The notes under the pieces: model-generated
The model's database searches: none
What the model saw: the letters and a program-made list of their open reading frames with translations, nothing else
Told to the model about the DNA's origin: nothing
NCBI RefSeq assembly: GCF_021495345.1
Contig: NZ_CP099397.1
Coordinates: 558,001 to 622,000, forward strand
Reading direction: 5' to 3'
DNA: 64,000 bases
DNA from: Pseudomonas hydrolytica
Lineage (GTDB): Bacteria > Pseudomonadota > Gammaproteobacteria > Pseudomonadales > Pseudomonadaceae
Translations under genes and position numbers: made by a program
Part shown: positions 48,080 to 58,969 of the stretch, one piece after another
How positions within the stretch are numbered: position 1 is the stretch's first letter
Layout: every line of letters starts with the position of its first letter

Positions 48080-49512
48080 TGCGTGCGTTGACGCTCTGTC
48101 TGATCTGCAGCTGGCTGGCCGGATGCGCCGTCAACCCGGCTACCGGTCGCACCGATTTCGTGATGATGAGCGAGCGCCAGGAGCTCGACCTCGGCGCCCG
48201 TTACAACCAGGAGATCCTCAAGCAGTACCCACGCTACGAGGATGCCGGGCTGCAGGCCTATATCCAGCGCGTCGGCGAGCGGGTGGCGCGCAGCAGCCAT
48301 CGCAATCAGCTCAATTACGTGTTCACCCTGGTCGACAGTCCGGACATCAACGCCTTCGCCTTGCCTGGCGGCTATATCTACATCCACCGCGGGTTGCTCG
48401 CCTATCTCAATTCCGAGGCCGAACTGGCTGCCGTGCTGGGGCATGAGGTCGGCCATGTCACGGCCCGCCACAGCGTGCGCCAGCAGAGTCAGTCGACCGC
48501 CTGGAGCCTGCTCGGCCACGCGGCCGCCATCGGCACCGGCGTGGGGGCGGTCGGCGACCTGACCAATGTCATGGGCAATGCCTTCGTGCGTGGTTACGGT
48601 CGCGACATGGAACTGGAGGCCGACGGCCTCGGCGCGCAGTATCTGGCGCGCAGCGGCTATGACCCGCAGGCCATGATCGAGGTGGTCAAGGTGCTGAAGA
48701 ACCAGGAGGACTTCGCGCGCGCGCAGGCTGCCAAGCGTGGCGAGGCGCCGGCAGCGGGTGGTTATCATGGTCTGTTCGACACCCATCCCGACAATGACCG
48801 CCGCCTGCAGGAGGTGATAGGTCCGGCGCGCGCGCTGGCGGTCGGCAATCAGGAAGTGGGGCGCGACGCCTTCCTGCAGATGCTCGATGGCCTGGTCTTC
48901 GGTGATTCGGCCGCCAGCGGCATCCGTCGCGGGCGGCATTTCTATCACGGCGAGCTGGACTTCACCCTGAGCTACCCGCAGGGCTGGCAGCTGGTCAATC
49001 GCCCCGACGTGCTGATCGGCCACAGTGCCGATGAGCAGGCCTTCATCGCCATGACGCTGGAGCCGGCGGACAAGCGCCTGACACCGGCCGAGTTCCTGCG
49101 CAAGCGTGCCGGCAGTCAACGCCTGGTGGCCGGGGAAGAGCTGCGCCTGGGCGCGCTGCAAGGCTACACGGCGGTCTTGCAGGGGCAGTCGGCGCGCCGC
49201 GTGGCGGTGATCTACCGCGACGATAACGCCTACCTGTTCATCGCCGCGGTGCGAGGGCGGGCGTCGCTGGAAACCGAGGATCAGCGCTTTCTCGAGGTGA
49301 TCCGCAGCTATCGGCCGCTCAAGGCCGACGAGCGCAAGCTGGCCGAGCCGGTGCGCCTGCATCTGGTGCGGGCCAAGGCCGGGCAGAGCCTGGCGGCCCT
49401 GGCCAAGGAAGTGCCCCAGCAGGGCAATGGTGAAGCGCAGCTGCGCCTGCTCAATGGCCTCTATCCCGACGGTGTGCCGCGTGCTGGCGACTGGCTGAAA
49501 ACCCTGCGCTAG
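48076..49512 (+). CDS. M48-family metalloprotease lipoprotein
   Basis: This 478-residue envelope protein has lipoprotein signal MMRALTLCLICSWLAGC (LAGC lipobox). The zinc motif HEVGHVTARHSVRQQ and the upstream INAFALPGGYIYIHRGLLAYL are typical of the BepA/YfgC-type M48 family, as is DMELEADGLGAQYLARSGYD. The C-terminal ~200 residues form an extra domain ending with a LysM-like pattern (LHLVRAKAGQSLAALAKEVP). It may have a BepA-like role in outer-membrane protein quality control; this is inference. It is coupled to the nuclease by an ATGA overlap. Confidence 0.92.
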   Translation: MMRALTLCLICSWLAGCAVNPATGRTDFVMMSERQELDLGARYNQEILKQYPRYEDAGLQAYIQRVGERVARSSHRNQLNYVFTLVDSPDINAFALPGGYIYIHRGLLAYLNSEAELAAVLGHEVGHVTARHSVRQQSQSTAWSLLGHAAAIGTGVGAVGDLTNVMGNAFVRGYGRDMELEADGLGAQYLARSGYDPQAMIEVVKVLKNQEDFARAQAAKRGEAPAAGGYHGLFDTHPDNDRRLQEVIGPARALAVGNQEVGRDAFLQMLDGLVFGDSAASGIRRGRHFYHGELDFTLSYPQGWQLVNRPDVLIGHSADEQAFIAMTLEPADKRLTPAEFLRKRAGSQRLVAGEELRLGALQGYTAVLQGQSARRVAVIYRDDNAYLFIAAVRGRASLETEDQRFLEVIRSYRPLKADERKLAEPVRLHLVRAKAGQSLAALAKEVPQQGNGEAQLRLLNGLYPDGVPRAGDWLKTLR

Positions 49513-49550
49513 CTGGCTGATTCAATAGCGACCGAACAGTCTTGTGCAGC

Positions 49551-49558
49551 TGTATACA
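49551..49558. promoter_or_regulatory. TGTATACA palindrome before the malic enzyme gene
   Basis: CTGTATACAAC surrounds a perfect 8-base palindrome. It resembles the TNGTNNNACNA-type sites of GntR/FadR regulators and lies about 60 bases before the malic enzyme start. The role is speculative. Confidence 0.3.
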
Positions 49559-49616
49559 ACTTGCGTATCCTCGGCCGCCTGCCCGTTCAACAGCCAACAA
49601 AAGCGGAAATGCCACT

Positions 49617-50885
49617 ATGTCAGATCTAAAAACTGCCGCTCTCGAATATCACGCTCAGCCCCGCCCGGGTAAGCTGAGCGTCGAGTTGACCAAAGCCACC
49701 GCTACCGCCCGCGACCTGTCGCTGGCCTACAGCCCGGGTGTCGCCGAGCCGGTCCGCGAAATCGCCCGCGATGCCGAGCTGGCCTACCGTTACACCGGTA
49801 AAGGCAACCTGGTCGCCGTGATTTCCGATGGCACCGCTATCCTCGGCCTGGGCAACCTCGGCCCGCTGGCGTCCAAGCCGGTCATGGAAGGCAAGGGTGT
49901 GCTGTTCAAGCGTTTCGCCGGCATCGACGTGTTCGACATCGAGGTCGATTCCGAGAGCCCGCAGGCTTTCATCGATACCGTAAAGCGCATCTCCATCACC
50001 TTCGGCGGCATTAACTTGGAAGATATCAAGGCCCCCGAGTGCTTCGAGATCGAGCGCGCACTGATCGAACAATGCGACATCCCGGTGTTCCACGATGACC
50101 AGCACGGCACCGCGATCGTCACCGCGGCCGGCATGCTCAACGCCCTGGAAATCGCCGGCAAGACCTTGGAAGAAGCCAAGATCGTCTGCCTCGGCGCCGG
50201 CGCAGCGGCCATCTCCTGCATGAAGCTGCTGGTGAGCATGGGCGCCAAGGTCGAGAACATCTTCATGATCGACCGCAAGGGCGTGATCCACGCCGGCCGC
50301 GATGACCTGAACCAGTACAAGGCGGTATTCGCTCACGAAACCGACCGCCGCACCCTGTCCGATGCCCTCGACGGCGCGGATGTGTTCGTCGGTCTGTCCG
50401 GTGCCAACCTGCTGAGCCCGGAAGACCTCAAGCGCATGGCGGCCAACCCGATCGTCTTCGCCTGCTCCAACCCGGATCCGGAAATCAAGCCGGAGCTGGC
50501 GCACGAGACCCGCAGCGACGTGATCATGGCCACCGGTCGTTCCGACTACCCGAACCAGGTCAACAACGTGCTGGGCTTCCCCTTCATCTTCCGCGGTGCC
50601 CTGGACGTGCGCGCCACCCGCATCAACGAAGAAATGAAGATCGCCGCTGCCCTGGCGCTGCGTGACCTGGCCAAGCTGCCGGTACCGCAGGATGTATGCG
50701 ATGCCTACGGCGGCATCAAGCTGGAGTTCGGCCGCGAGTACATCATTCCGAAGCCGATGGATCAGCGTCTGATCACCGTGGTCTGCGATGCCGTGGCCAA
50801 GGCCGCGATCGAGTCCGGCGTGGCGACTCTGCCCTATCCGAAGCACTATCCGCTGCAGTCGGTGGATGAAGTGTTCAACGGCTAA
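49617..50885 (+). CDS. maeB: Short-form malic enzyme (malate dehydrogenase, oxaloacetate-decarboxylating)
   Basis: This 422-residue enzyme converts malate to pyruvate and CO2 with NAD(P) reduction. N-terminal catalytic motifs include LAYSPGVAEPVREIA, GTAILGLGNLGPLASKPVME and FHDDQHGTAIVTAAG. The nucleotide-binding part has CLGAGAAAISCMKLLVSMGA, and C-terminal FACSNPDPEIKPEL is also typical. Unlike E. coli MaeB it lacks the phosphotransacetylase-like C-terminal domain. The start MSDLKTAALEYHAQPRPG at 49617 is preceded by GCGGAAATG. Confidence 0.93.
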   Translation: MSDLKTAALEYHAQPRPGKLSVELTKATATARDLSLAYSPGVAEPVREIARDAELAYRYTGKGNLVAVISDGTAILGLGNLGPLASKPVMEGKGVLFKRFAGIDVFDIEVDSESPQAFIDTVKRISITFGGINLEDIKAPECFEIERALIEQCDIPVFHDDQHGTAIVTAAGMLNALEIAGKTLEEAKIVCLGAGAAAISCMKLLVSMGAKVENIFMIDRKGVIHAGRDDLNQYKAVFAHETDRRTLSDALDGADVFVGLSGANLLSPEDLKRMAANPIVFACSNPDPEIKPELAHETRSDVIMATGRSDYPNQVNNVLGFPFIFRGALDVRATRINEEMKIAAALALRDLAKLPVPQDVCDAYGGIKLEFGREYIIPKPMDQRLITVVCDAVAKAAIESGVATLPYPKHYPLQSVDEVFNG

Positions 50886-50898
50886 GCCGTTCGGATGC

Positions 50899-50932
50899 CA
50901 ACAAAAAACCCGCTTCGGCGGGTTTTTTGTTG
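50899..50932. terminator. Bidirectional terminator between maeB and ponA
   Basis: CAACAAAAAACCCGC pairs with GCGGGTTTTTTGTTG around a TTCG loop. T-runs flank the stem on both strands, matching the convergent genes. Confidence 0.95.
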
Positions 50933-50950
50933 TTCGGTGACGGGCACTGA

Positions 50951-53362
50951 TCAGAACAGATCGATTGGCGCCATCTCGTCGGCCGGCAGCGGGCTGCCAG
51001 GAATGCCCATGCCCGGTTCGAATTCGCTCATCGGCGGCGGCGAGTCCTCGCTCTTGAACAGCTCGAAGTAGGCATCGGGGGTGCCAGGTGCTGCGGCGCG
51101 CCCGCTGACCGGATCGACGCGCAGGGTCAGCAGGCCCTTGGGTTCCTTCGGCAGATGGCTCGGGCGGTCCTTGAGCACTGTGCCCATATAGTTCATCCAG
51201 ATCGGCAGGGCCACGGTGCCGCCATACTCGTGGCGACCCAGGCTCTCCGGTTGGTCGAAACCGGCCCAGACGGTGGTCACGTAGTCGGCGTTGTAGCCGG
51301 AGAACCAGCTGTCCTTGGACTCGTTGGTGGTGCCGGTCTTACCGGCCAGGTCATCGCGGCCCAGGGCCAGTGCGCGGCGACCGGTGCCGCGCTTGATCAC
51401 GTCCTGCAGCATGCTGGTCATGATGTAGGCGGTGCGTTCGTCGATGATCTGTTCGGCCGTCCTGGGTTCTTCCGGCGGCAGGTCGTCGGTGGCGTTCACG
51501 GCGAGATTGGCGATCTCCTCCGGCGGCTCGCTGCCGGGTACGCGCGCGGGGTTGGCGCGGAACAGCGGCTTGCCGTGGCGATCATCGATGCGCTCGATCA
51601 GGTAGGGCTCGATCTTGTAGCCGCCGTTGGCGAAGGTGGCCCAGCCCTCGGCGATCTCCAGCGGTGTCAGGCTGGCGGTGCCCAGGGCCAGGGACAGGTT
51701 GCGCGGCAGGTCCTGCGGAGCGAAGCCGAAGCGTTCGATGTAGCGCAGGCTGCGGTCGATGCCCATGTCCTGCAGCAGGCGAATGGACACCAGGTTGCGC
51801 GACTTGTACAACGCCTCGCGCATGCGAATCGGGCCGAGGAAGGTGTTGTTGTCGTTCTTCGGGCGCCACTTCTGCGTCAGATAGTCGTCGGAGAGAATGA
51901 TCGGCGCGTCGTTGACCAGGGTCGAGGCCGTGTAGCCATTGTCCAGCGCGGCACTATAGATGAAGGGCTTGAAGCTGGAGCCGGGCTGACGCTTGGCCTG
52001 GACGGCGCGGTTGTAGTTGCTCTGGTCGAAGGAGAAGCCGCCGACCAGTGCCTGAATGGCGCCGCTGTAGGGGTCGAGGGAGACCAGCGCGCTTTGCGCC
52101 GCCGGTACCTGCATGAAGCGCAGGCTTTCGTCCGCCTGACGCTGCACGCGAATGATGTCGCCGACCTGGGCCACGTCCGCCGGTTGCTGGGGGCGTGGGC
52201 CGAGGCTGTTGGTGTTGAGGAAGGGGCGCGCCCATTTCATGCTGTCCCAGGACACCGCCTGCTCTTCGCCGTTGCGGGTCAGGACGAGGACGCCGCTTTT
52301 TTCCACCTGAGTGACCACGGCCGGTTCCAGGCCGCCAATGGAGCGGAACTTGGCCAGCTCTGCCAGCCAGGCGTCGCGGGTCAGACCCGGTAGCCGGCTC
52401 TCGGGGCCGCGGTAGCCGTGACGCTGATCGTAGGCGATCAGCCCTTCGCGCAGCGCGGTATTGGCCACTTCCTGAAGATGGCTGGGGACGGTGGTGGTGA
52501 CGTTGAAGCCTTCCGTGTAGGCCTCGCTGCCATAGCGACCCACCATCTCGGCGCGTGCCATCTCGGCTATGTAAGGTGCGCTCAGCTCCGGCGCCGGGAC
52601 GTGGTAGCGGGCATCGACTTCTTCCGCCAGGGCGGTTTCGTAGCTGGCCTGGTCAATGCGTCCGAGGCGGTAGAGGCGGCCGAGAATCCAGTCGCGGCGT
52701 TCCTTGGCACGGGTCGGATTGACCAGCGGGTTGTAGCGCGACGGCGCCTTCGGCAGTCCGGCGATCATGGCCATCTGCGCCAGGTTCAGATCGCGAATCG
52801 ACTTGCCGTAATACACCTGCGCGGCAGCCTCGATGCCATAGGCGCGGTGGCCGAGGTAGATCTTGTTGACGTAGAGCTCGAGGATCTCGTCCTTGCTCAG
52901 CTCGCGTTCGATCTGCAGGGCCAGGAGGATCTCCGTGGCCTTGCGCGAGAAGCTGCGTTCGCTGGTCAGGAAGAAGTTCTTCGCCACCTGCATGGTGATG
53001 GTGCTGCCGCCGCTCTGAATCTGCCCGCTCTTCAATAATTGCGTGGCAGCGCGCATCAGACTGGTCACATCGACGCCATAATGGTTGGCGAAATTATCGT
53101 CCTCGGCGGCCAGCAGGGCACTGATGAACTCCTTGGGGATTTCATCGAAGCGGATGGGCGAGCGGCGCATCTCGCCGAATTCGGCGATCAGCTTGGCATC
53201 GCTGCTGTACACGCGCAGCGGGATCTGCAACTGCACCTGGCGCAGCGACTCGACGGACGGAAGGGTCGGGCTAAGATAAAGAAACGCACCGCTCAAACTG
53301 AGCAACAGCCCACAAAAAACGGCAACGCAAGACCACCAGAAGAACTTCAGCAGGCGTATCAA
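50951..53362 (-). CDS. ponA: Penicillin-binding protein 1A
   Basis: This 803-residue bifunctional peptidoglycan synthase has a membrane anchor (FFWWSCVAVFCGLLLSLSGA). The glycosyltransferase domain follows (AEDDNFANHYGVDVTSLMRA; GGSTITMQVAKNFFLTSERS). The transpeptidase has the SxxK motif in KRQPGSSFKPFIYSAALDN, then SxN and KTGTT in LAGKTGTTNESKDSWFSGY. The first usable start in this frame is TTG at 53362 (minus), followed by ATA CGC CTG; homologues usually begin with MRLLKF, so the exact start is uncertain. It is divergent from pilM. Confidence 0.95.
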   Translation of the reverse strand: MIRLLKFFWWSCVAVFCGLLLSLSGAFLYLSPTLPSVESLRQVQLQIPLRVYSSDAKLIAEFGEMRRSPIRFDEIPKEFISALLAAEDDNFANHYGVDVTSLMRAATQLLKSGQIQSGGSTITMQVAKNFFLTSERSFSRKATEILLALQIERELSKDEILELYVNKIYLGHRAYGIEAAAQVYYGKSIRDLNLAQMAMIAGLPKAPSRYNPLVNPTRAKERRDWILGRLYRLGRIDQASYETALAEEVDARYHVPAPELSAPYIAEMARAEMVGRYGSEAYTEGFNVTTTVPSHLQEVANTALREGLIAYDQRHGYRGPESRLPGLTRDAWLAELAKFRSIGGLEPAVVTQVEKSGVLVLTRNGEEQAVSWDSMKWARPFLNTNSLGPRPQQPADVAQVGDIIRVQRQADESLRFMQVPAAQSALVSLDPYSGAIQALVGGFSFDQSNYNRAVQAKRQPGSSFKPFIYSAALDNGYTASTLVNDAPIILSDDYLTQKWRPKNDNNTFLGPIRMREALYKSRNLVSIRLLQDMGIDRSLRYIERFGFAPQDLPRNLSLALGTASLTPLEIAEGWATFANGGYKIEPYLIERIDDRHGKPLFRANPARVPGSEPPEEIANLAVNATDDLPPEEPRTAEQIIDERTAYIMTSMLQDVIKRGTGRRALALGRDDLAGKTGTTNESKDSWFSGYNADYVTTVWAGFDQPESLGRHEYGGTVALPIWMNYMGTVLKDRPSHLPKEPKGLLTLRVDPVSGRAAAPGTPDAYFELFKSEDSPPPMSEFEPGMGIPGSPLPADEMAPIDLF

Positions 53363-53516
53363 AATGTTCGGAATTCCAAGTAAAAGAATGAGTTAAGCAG
53401 GAGTCGAGGCAAAAAGGGAAAAGCTGTTCACATTATAAGCGTTTTTTTTCCCGGGGAGCCATTTGCGCTTCTGTCAAGACTGATATTTAATGTGGAAAAA
53501 CATAAATAGTCCGTAA

Positions 53517-54607
<1,091 letters not shown>

Positions 54608-54608
<1 letters not shown>

Positions 54609-55180
54609 TGGCGCGGATTAACCTACTTCCCTGGCGTGAACAGCTGCGCGAGGAGCGCAAGCAGCGGTTTCTGGTAAGTCTTGTCGGCGTGCTTATCATT
54701 GCTGCTGGTCTTGTTTTTCTCGCGGACCAGATGTTGAGTGCCGCAATCGATAATCAGAATGCGCGTAATGAGTTCATCAAGAAGGAAATTGCGGTTCTTG
54801 ATGCGCGTATTCAGGAAATTAGTGAACTGCGTACGCGTCGGCAGCAGCTTCTGGAACGAATGAAGATCATTCAGGATTTGCAAGGCAACCGTCCAATCAT
54901 TGGGCGTGTGTTCGATCAGTTGGTGAGAACATTACCTGATGGGGTGTATTTCACCGGTGTGAAAATGGAAGGTAAGAATATAGCCATTGTCGGTGCTGCT
55001 GAGTCGAATAATCGTGTCTCCAATCTCATGCGTAACCTGGATGGCTCTGAGTGGCTGACGGCTCCCAATCTCACGGAGGTCAAGGCGGTTACAGCGGGGG
55101 CTCTCGATCAAGCGAACGTGTTCCAGCTGACCGTTCAGCAGACCCAGCCTGAACAGGAAAAAGTGGAGGCGGCGCAATGA
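54608..55180 (+). CDS. pilN: Type IV pilus assembly protein PilN
   Basis: This 190-residue inner-membrane protein has a short cytoplasmic N-terminus ARINLLPWREQLREE that is the conserved PilM-binding motif, one membrane helix (FLVSLVGVLIIAAGLVFLAD), a coiled coil and a periplasmic ferredoxin-like fold. It pairs with PilO. Overlaps pilM by one base and pilO by four (ATGA). Confidence 0.97.
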
Positions 55181-55797
55181 GTATCAAGGATTCTCTGGAG
55201 GGGCTGCGCAGCATAGATCTCAATGATCTCGACTTGAATAATGTCGGATCTTGGCCGGGTGCCGTGAAATTTATCGCGGGCGTCTTGTTGCTTATCTTGG
55301 TTCTTGCGCTTGGTTACAACTTCCATCTCAAGGATCTTCAGTCTGTTCTCGAGCAGCGTCAGCAGGAAGAAGTCACGCTTAAGGAACAATTCTCCAGTAA
55401 GGCCTTCCAGGCTGCCAATCTGGAGGCATACAAGGAGCAGATGCAGGAAATGGAGGTTTCGTTCGGGGCGCTCCTGCGGCAGCTGCCGAGTGATACCGAA
55501 GTGCCGGGGCTGTTAGAAGACATTACCCGGACAGGGCTGGGTAGTGGCTTGGAATTCGAGGAAATCAAGCTGCAACCTGAAGTCACCCAACAGTTTTATA
55601 TCGAACTTCCGATACAGATCAAAGTGACGGGCGGCTATCACGATTTGGCGACCTTTGTTAGTGGTGTTGCTAGTCTGCCACGAATTGTGACTTTGCATGA
55701 TTTCGAGCTCACGCCCCTAAAAACTGAGGCGGGAAGTTCTCTTGGTATGAATATCTTGGCCAAAACTTATCGCTATAATGATAAGGGGGTCCAATAA
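55177..55797 (+). CDS. pilO: Type IV pilus assembly protein PilO
   Basis: This 206-residue protein has a cytoplasmic N-terminus, a membrane helix (VKFIAGVLLLILVLALGYNF), a coiled coil and a periplasmic domain. It forms a heterodimer with PilN that links PilM to PilP. Overlaps pilN (ATGA) and pilP by one base. Confidence 0.96.
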   Translation: MSIKDSLEGLRSIDLNDLDLNNVGSWPGAVKFIAGVLLLILVLALGYNFHLKDLQSVLEQRQQEEVTLKEQFSSKAFQAANLEAYKEQMQEMEVSFGALLRQLPSDTEVPGLLEDITRTGLGSGLEFEEIKLQPEVTQQFYIELPIQIKVTGGYHDLATFVSGVASLPRIVTLHDFELTPLKTEAGSSLGMNILAKTYRYNDKGVQ

Positions 55798-56321
55798 TGA
55801 GTCGCTATACGCTTGTTATTGTATTCTGTGTTGCTGTGCTGTCCGGCTGTGGTGGCGGTGGTGGGTTTTCGGATTTGCAAGCCTACATGGATGAGGTTCG
55901 GGCTAGGCCTAAGGGCGCTATTGAGCCTCTGCCAACATTCCAACCCTATGAAAGCTTTACTTATCGTGCTGCTTCCTTGCGCAGCCCTTTTCAGCCGCCA
56001 GTCAAGATCGATATGGTCAGTCGGCAGAAAGGAGGGCAAGAGGTCAAGCCTGACGAGAGTCGTGTTAAACAGTTCCTTGAAGGTTTCAATATAGAAACAT
56101 TCGAAATGGTCGGTACGTTAGAGAATACTTCTGGCTTCTATGCTCTTGTTAGTGGTGCGGGAGGGGTTCATCGAGTCAAGGTTGGCGACTATCTCGGACG
56201 TAATCATGGCCGTATCGCCGCAATCGATAGTTCGAAGGTGGATGTTGTTGAAATTGTTCCCGATGGCGAGGGTGGCTGGCTGGAGCGGCCGCGGAGCCTT
56301 TCCCTTAAGGAGCGCTCTTAA
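55797..56321 (+). CDS. pilP: Type IV pilus lipoprotein PilP
   Basis: This 174-residue lipoprotein has signal SRYTLVIVFCVAVLSGC with lipobox LSGC. The unstructured region (~25-90) that binds PilN/PilO is followed by a beta-sandwich homology region (YALVSGAGGVHRVKVGDYLG). It connects the inner-membrane complex to the secretin PilQ. GC content is low in this gene compared with the neighbours. Confidence 0.96.
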   Translation: MSRYTLVIVFCVAVLSGCGGGGGFSDLQAYMDEVRARPKGAIEPLPTFQPYESFTYRAASLRSPFQPPVKIDMVSRQKGGQEVKPDESRVKQFLEGFNIETFEMVGTLENTSGFYALVSGAGGVHRVKVGDYLGRNHGRIAAIDSSKVDVVEIVPDGEGGWLERPRSLSLKERS

Positions 56322-56336
56322 GAAGGGCGGTACAAA

Positions 56337-58445
56337 ATGAATATAATTACTCAGTCTGTCAGCCGGAATATGAGAATGAAGAGCTCTTTGTCGCGTATAG
56401 GGGTCGTGTTGCTGCTTGCTATGTCTTCGCCTATGGTGTTGGCGGCAAACTTACAAGCTCTCGATGTAGCAAGTCTCCCAGGTGATCGCGTTGAGCTCAG
56501 GCTAACGTTTGATGAGCCGGTATCGGCTCCTCGAGGTTACACAATCGAACAGCCGGCGCGGATCGCGCTTGATTTACCAGGTGTGACCAACAAGCTCGGT
56601 GCCAAGAATCGTGAGCTTGGCGTGGGGAACGCTCGCAGTGTAACGATTGTGGAGGCCAAGGATCGGACTCGCTTGATAGTCAATCTCACTAATTTAGCGC
56701 CTTATAGTACTCGGGTAGAGGGCAATAATCTCTATGTGCTGGTTGGGGCGGGGACTGTCGCTAATACACCGGCGGTTGCGCCAGTGGCTGTTGCGCCGGT
56801 GTCTGGTGGTCATGCTGTCAGCGCCGGAAAATCTGTAAGTAATATAGATTTTCAGCGTGGGGAGCAGGGGGAGGGTAATGTTTTCATTACTCTTTCCGAT
56901 GCAACGGTAACGCCTAACATACAAGAGCAGGGTGGAAAAATCCGCCTCGATTTTGCCAAGACGCAATTGCCCGATTCTTTAAGGGTGCGGCTGGATGTTA
57001 AAGATTTTGCGACTCCTGTGCAGTTTGTCAGTGCTACGCACGTTTCGGGGAGTGCAAGTATCATTGTCGAGCCTGTGGGTCTATATGATTATTTGGCGTA
57101 TCAAACGGAAAATAAGCTAACGCTCAGTGTGAAGCCGTTGAGTCAAGATGACGCTGATCGGCGCAAGGCAGAGAGATTTGCCTATACGGGCGAGAAGCTG
57201 TCGCTCAATTTTCAGGATATTGATGTTCGTTCCGTTCTGCAGTTGATCGCTGATTTTACGGATCTGAATCTTGTTGCCAGTGATACTGTTGCAGGAAATA
57301 TTACCCTGCGTTTGCAAAACGTTCCTTGGGACCAGGCGCTTGATCTGGTCTTGAAGACCAAGGGGCTAGATAAGCGAAAAGTTGGTAACGTCCTACTCGT
57401 CGCGCCCGCTGATGAGATAGCTGCGCGCGAGCGCCAGGAGCTGGAGTCTCAGAAGCAGATTGCGGAGTTGGCCCCGCTGCGCAGAGAGTTGATTCAGGTT
57501 AACTATGCGAAGGCTTCAGATATAGCTACGCTCTTCCAATCGGTAGCTAATATTGAAGAGGGCGGCAGCGAGCGAGGTTCTGTTACTGTCGACGATCGAA
57601 CCAATAGCATCATCGCCTATCAGACTCAAGAGCGTTTGGATGAGCTCAGAAGAATTGTTGCTCAATTGGATATTCCAGTTCGCCAGGTAATGATTGAGGC
57701 CAGAATAGTTGAGGCCAATGTCGATTATGAGAAAGCTCTTGGCGTGCGCTGGGGGGGGACTAAGGTATTTGGCGGGGGTAAGTGGGTTGGCTATGGTAAC
57801 GACGATAACGGGGATGAAAGCGGGAACTCTGGGGATGAGGCAAGTGGTAACTTTCCCTTCGTTGATCTAGGGGTGACGGGGCGAACGTCGGGAATTGGTA
57901 TCGGTTTTGTAACGGATAATACCATTCTAGATCTTGAGCTTTCTGCGATGGAAAAAACAGGGAATGGCGAGATTGTCTCTCAGCCGAAAGTCGTGACGGC
58001 CGATAAGGAAACGGCGAAGATCCTTAAGGGGACCGAGGTGCCATACCAAGAGTCCAGTTCGAGCGGTGCTACAACCGTTTCTTTCAAGGAGGCGGCTTTG
58101 GCTCTGGAGGTGACGCCTCAAATTACCCCTGATAATCGGATTATTATCGAGGTTAAAGTCAATAAGGACGAGCCGGATTACACAAATGCTGTGCTTGGTG
58201 TACCGCCTATCAAGAAGAATGAGGTTAACGCAAAAGTCCTCGTGTCAGACGGTGAGACGATTGTTATAGGCGGCGTTTATTCCAATACGCAATCCAAGGC
58301 TGTTGACAAAGTTCCGTTCTTGGGAGACCTGCCCTATCTTGGCCGCGTATTCCGTCGCGATGTGGTCACCGACCAAAAGTCGGAGCTGCTTATCTTCTTG
58401 ACTCCGCGTATTCTGAACACTCAAGCCATTGCCGTGAACCGATGA
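56337..58445 (+). CDS. pilQ: Type IV pilus secretin PilQ
   Basis: This 702-residue outer-membrane secretin has a signal region (SRIGVVLLLAMSSPMVLAAN), AMIN domains in the N-terminal ~270 residues, an STN/N0 domain (LNFQDIDVRSVLQLIADFTD), an N1 domain and the secretin core (GTEVPYQESSSSGATTVSFK; GVPPIKKNEVNAKVLVSDGE). An Asp/Asn/Gly-rich loop (GYGNDDNGDESGNSGDEASG) lies within the secretin region. It extrudes pili. GC content is much lower than the genome norm until the last ~150 bases. Confidence 0.97.
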   Translation: MNIITQSVSRNMRMKSSLSRIGVVLLLAMSSPMVLAANLQALDVASLPGDRVELRLTFDEPVSAPRGYTIEQPARIALDLPGVTNKLGAKNRELGVGNARSVTIVEAKDRTRLIVNLTNLAPYSTRVEGNNLYVLVGAGTVANTPAVAPVAVAPVSGGHAVSAGKSVSNIDFQRGEQGEGNVFITLSDATVTPNIQEQGGKIRLDFAKTQLPDSLRVRLDVKDFATPVQFVSATHVSGSASIIVEPVGLYDYLAYQTENKLTLSVKPLSQDDADRRKAERFAYTGEKLSLNFQDIDVRSVLQLIADFTDLNLVASDTVAGNITLRLQNVPWDQALDLVLKTKGLDKRKVGNVLLVAPADEIAARERQELESQKQIAELAPLRRELIQVNYAKASDIATLFQSVANIEEGGSERGSVTVDDRTNSIIAYQTQERLDELRRIVAQLDIPVRQVMIEARIVEANVDYEKALGVRWGGTKVFGGGKWVGYGNDDNGDESGNSGDEASGNFPFVDLGVTGRTSGIGIGFVTDNTILDLELSAMEKTGNGEIVSQPKVVTADKETAKILKGTEVPYQESSSSGATTVSFKEAALALEVTPQITPDNRIIIEVKVNKDEPDYTNAVLGVPPIKKNEVNAKVLVSDGETIVIGGVYSNTQSKAVDKVPFLGDLPYLGRVFRRDVVTDQKSELLIFLTPRILNTQAIAVNR

Positions 58446-58450
58446 CCTAA

Positions 58451-58969
58451 GTGCGCAATGTAATCCTCGTTGGCCCGATGGGAGCTGGAAAGAGCACCAT
58501 CGGGCGTCTGCTTGCCAAAGAGCTGCGTTTGCCTTTCAAGGACTCCGACAAGGAGATCGAGCAGCGGACCGGTGCCGATATTCCCTGGATCTTTGATGTG
58601 GAGGGGGAGCAGGGCTTTCGTGAGCGGGAGCAGGCGGTAATCGCCGAGCTGTCGATGCAGGATGGTCTTGTGTTAGCCACTGGCGGTGGGGCGGTGATGC
58701 GTCCGGAGAATCGCCAGGCGCTGCATGCTGGAGGTCGCGTGGTGTATCTGCACACCTCGGTGGAGCAGCAGATCGACCGTACTTCACGGGATCGCAATCG
58801 CCCGCTGCTGCGTACCGCCAATCCCGCGCAAGTGCTGCGCGATCTGATGGCGGTGCGTGATCCGCTTTATCGGGAGGTCGCGGATATTGTCATCGAGACG
58901 GACGAGCGCCCGCCGCGGATGGTGGTGCAGGAAATTCTCGCGCGTCTGGAAGACTTGTCGCCCCGTTAA
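58451..58969 (+). CDS. aroK: Shikimate kinase
   Basis: This 172-residue enzyme phosphorylates shikimate in chorismate synthesis. Walker [21 protein letters not shown] and the shikimate-binding [19 protein letters not shown], plus [16 protein letters not shown], are visible. The start is GTG at 58451, five bases after pilQ. It is followed by aroB. Confidence 0.97.
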   Translation: MRNVILVGPMGAGKSTIGRLLAKELRLPFKDSDKEIEQRTGADIPWIFDVEGEQGFREREQAVIAELSMQDGLVLATGGGAVMRPENRQALHAGGRVVYLHTSVEQQIDRTSRDRNRPLLRTANPAQVLRDLMAVRDPLYREVADIVIETDERPPRMVVQEILARLEDLSPR

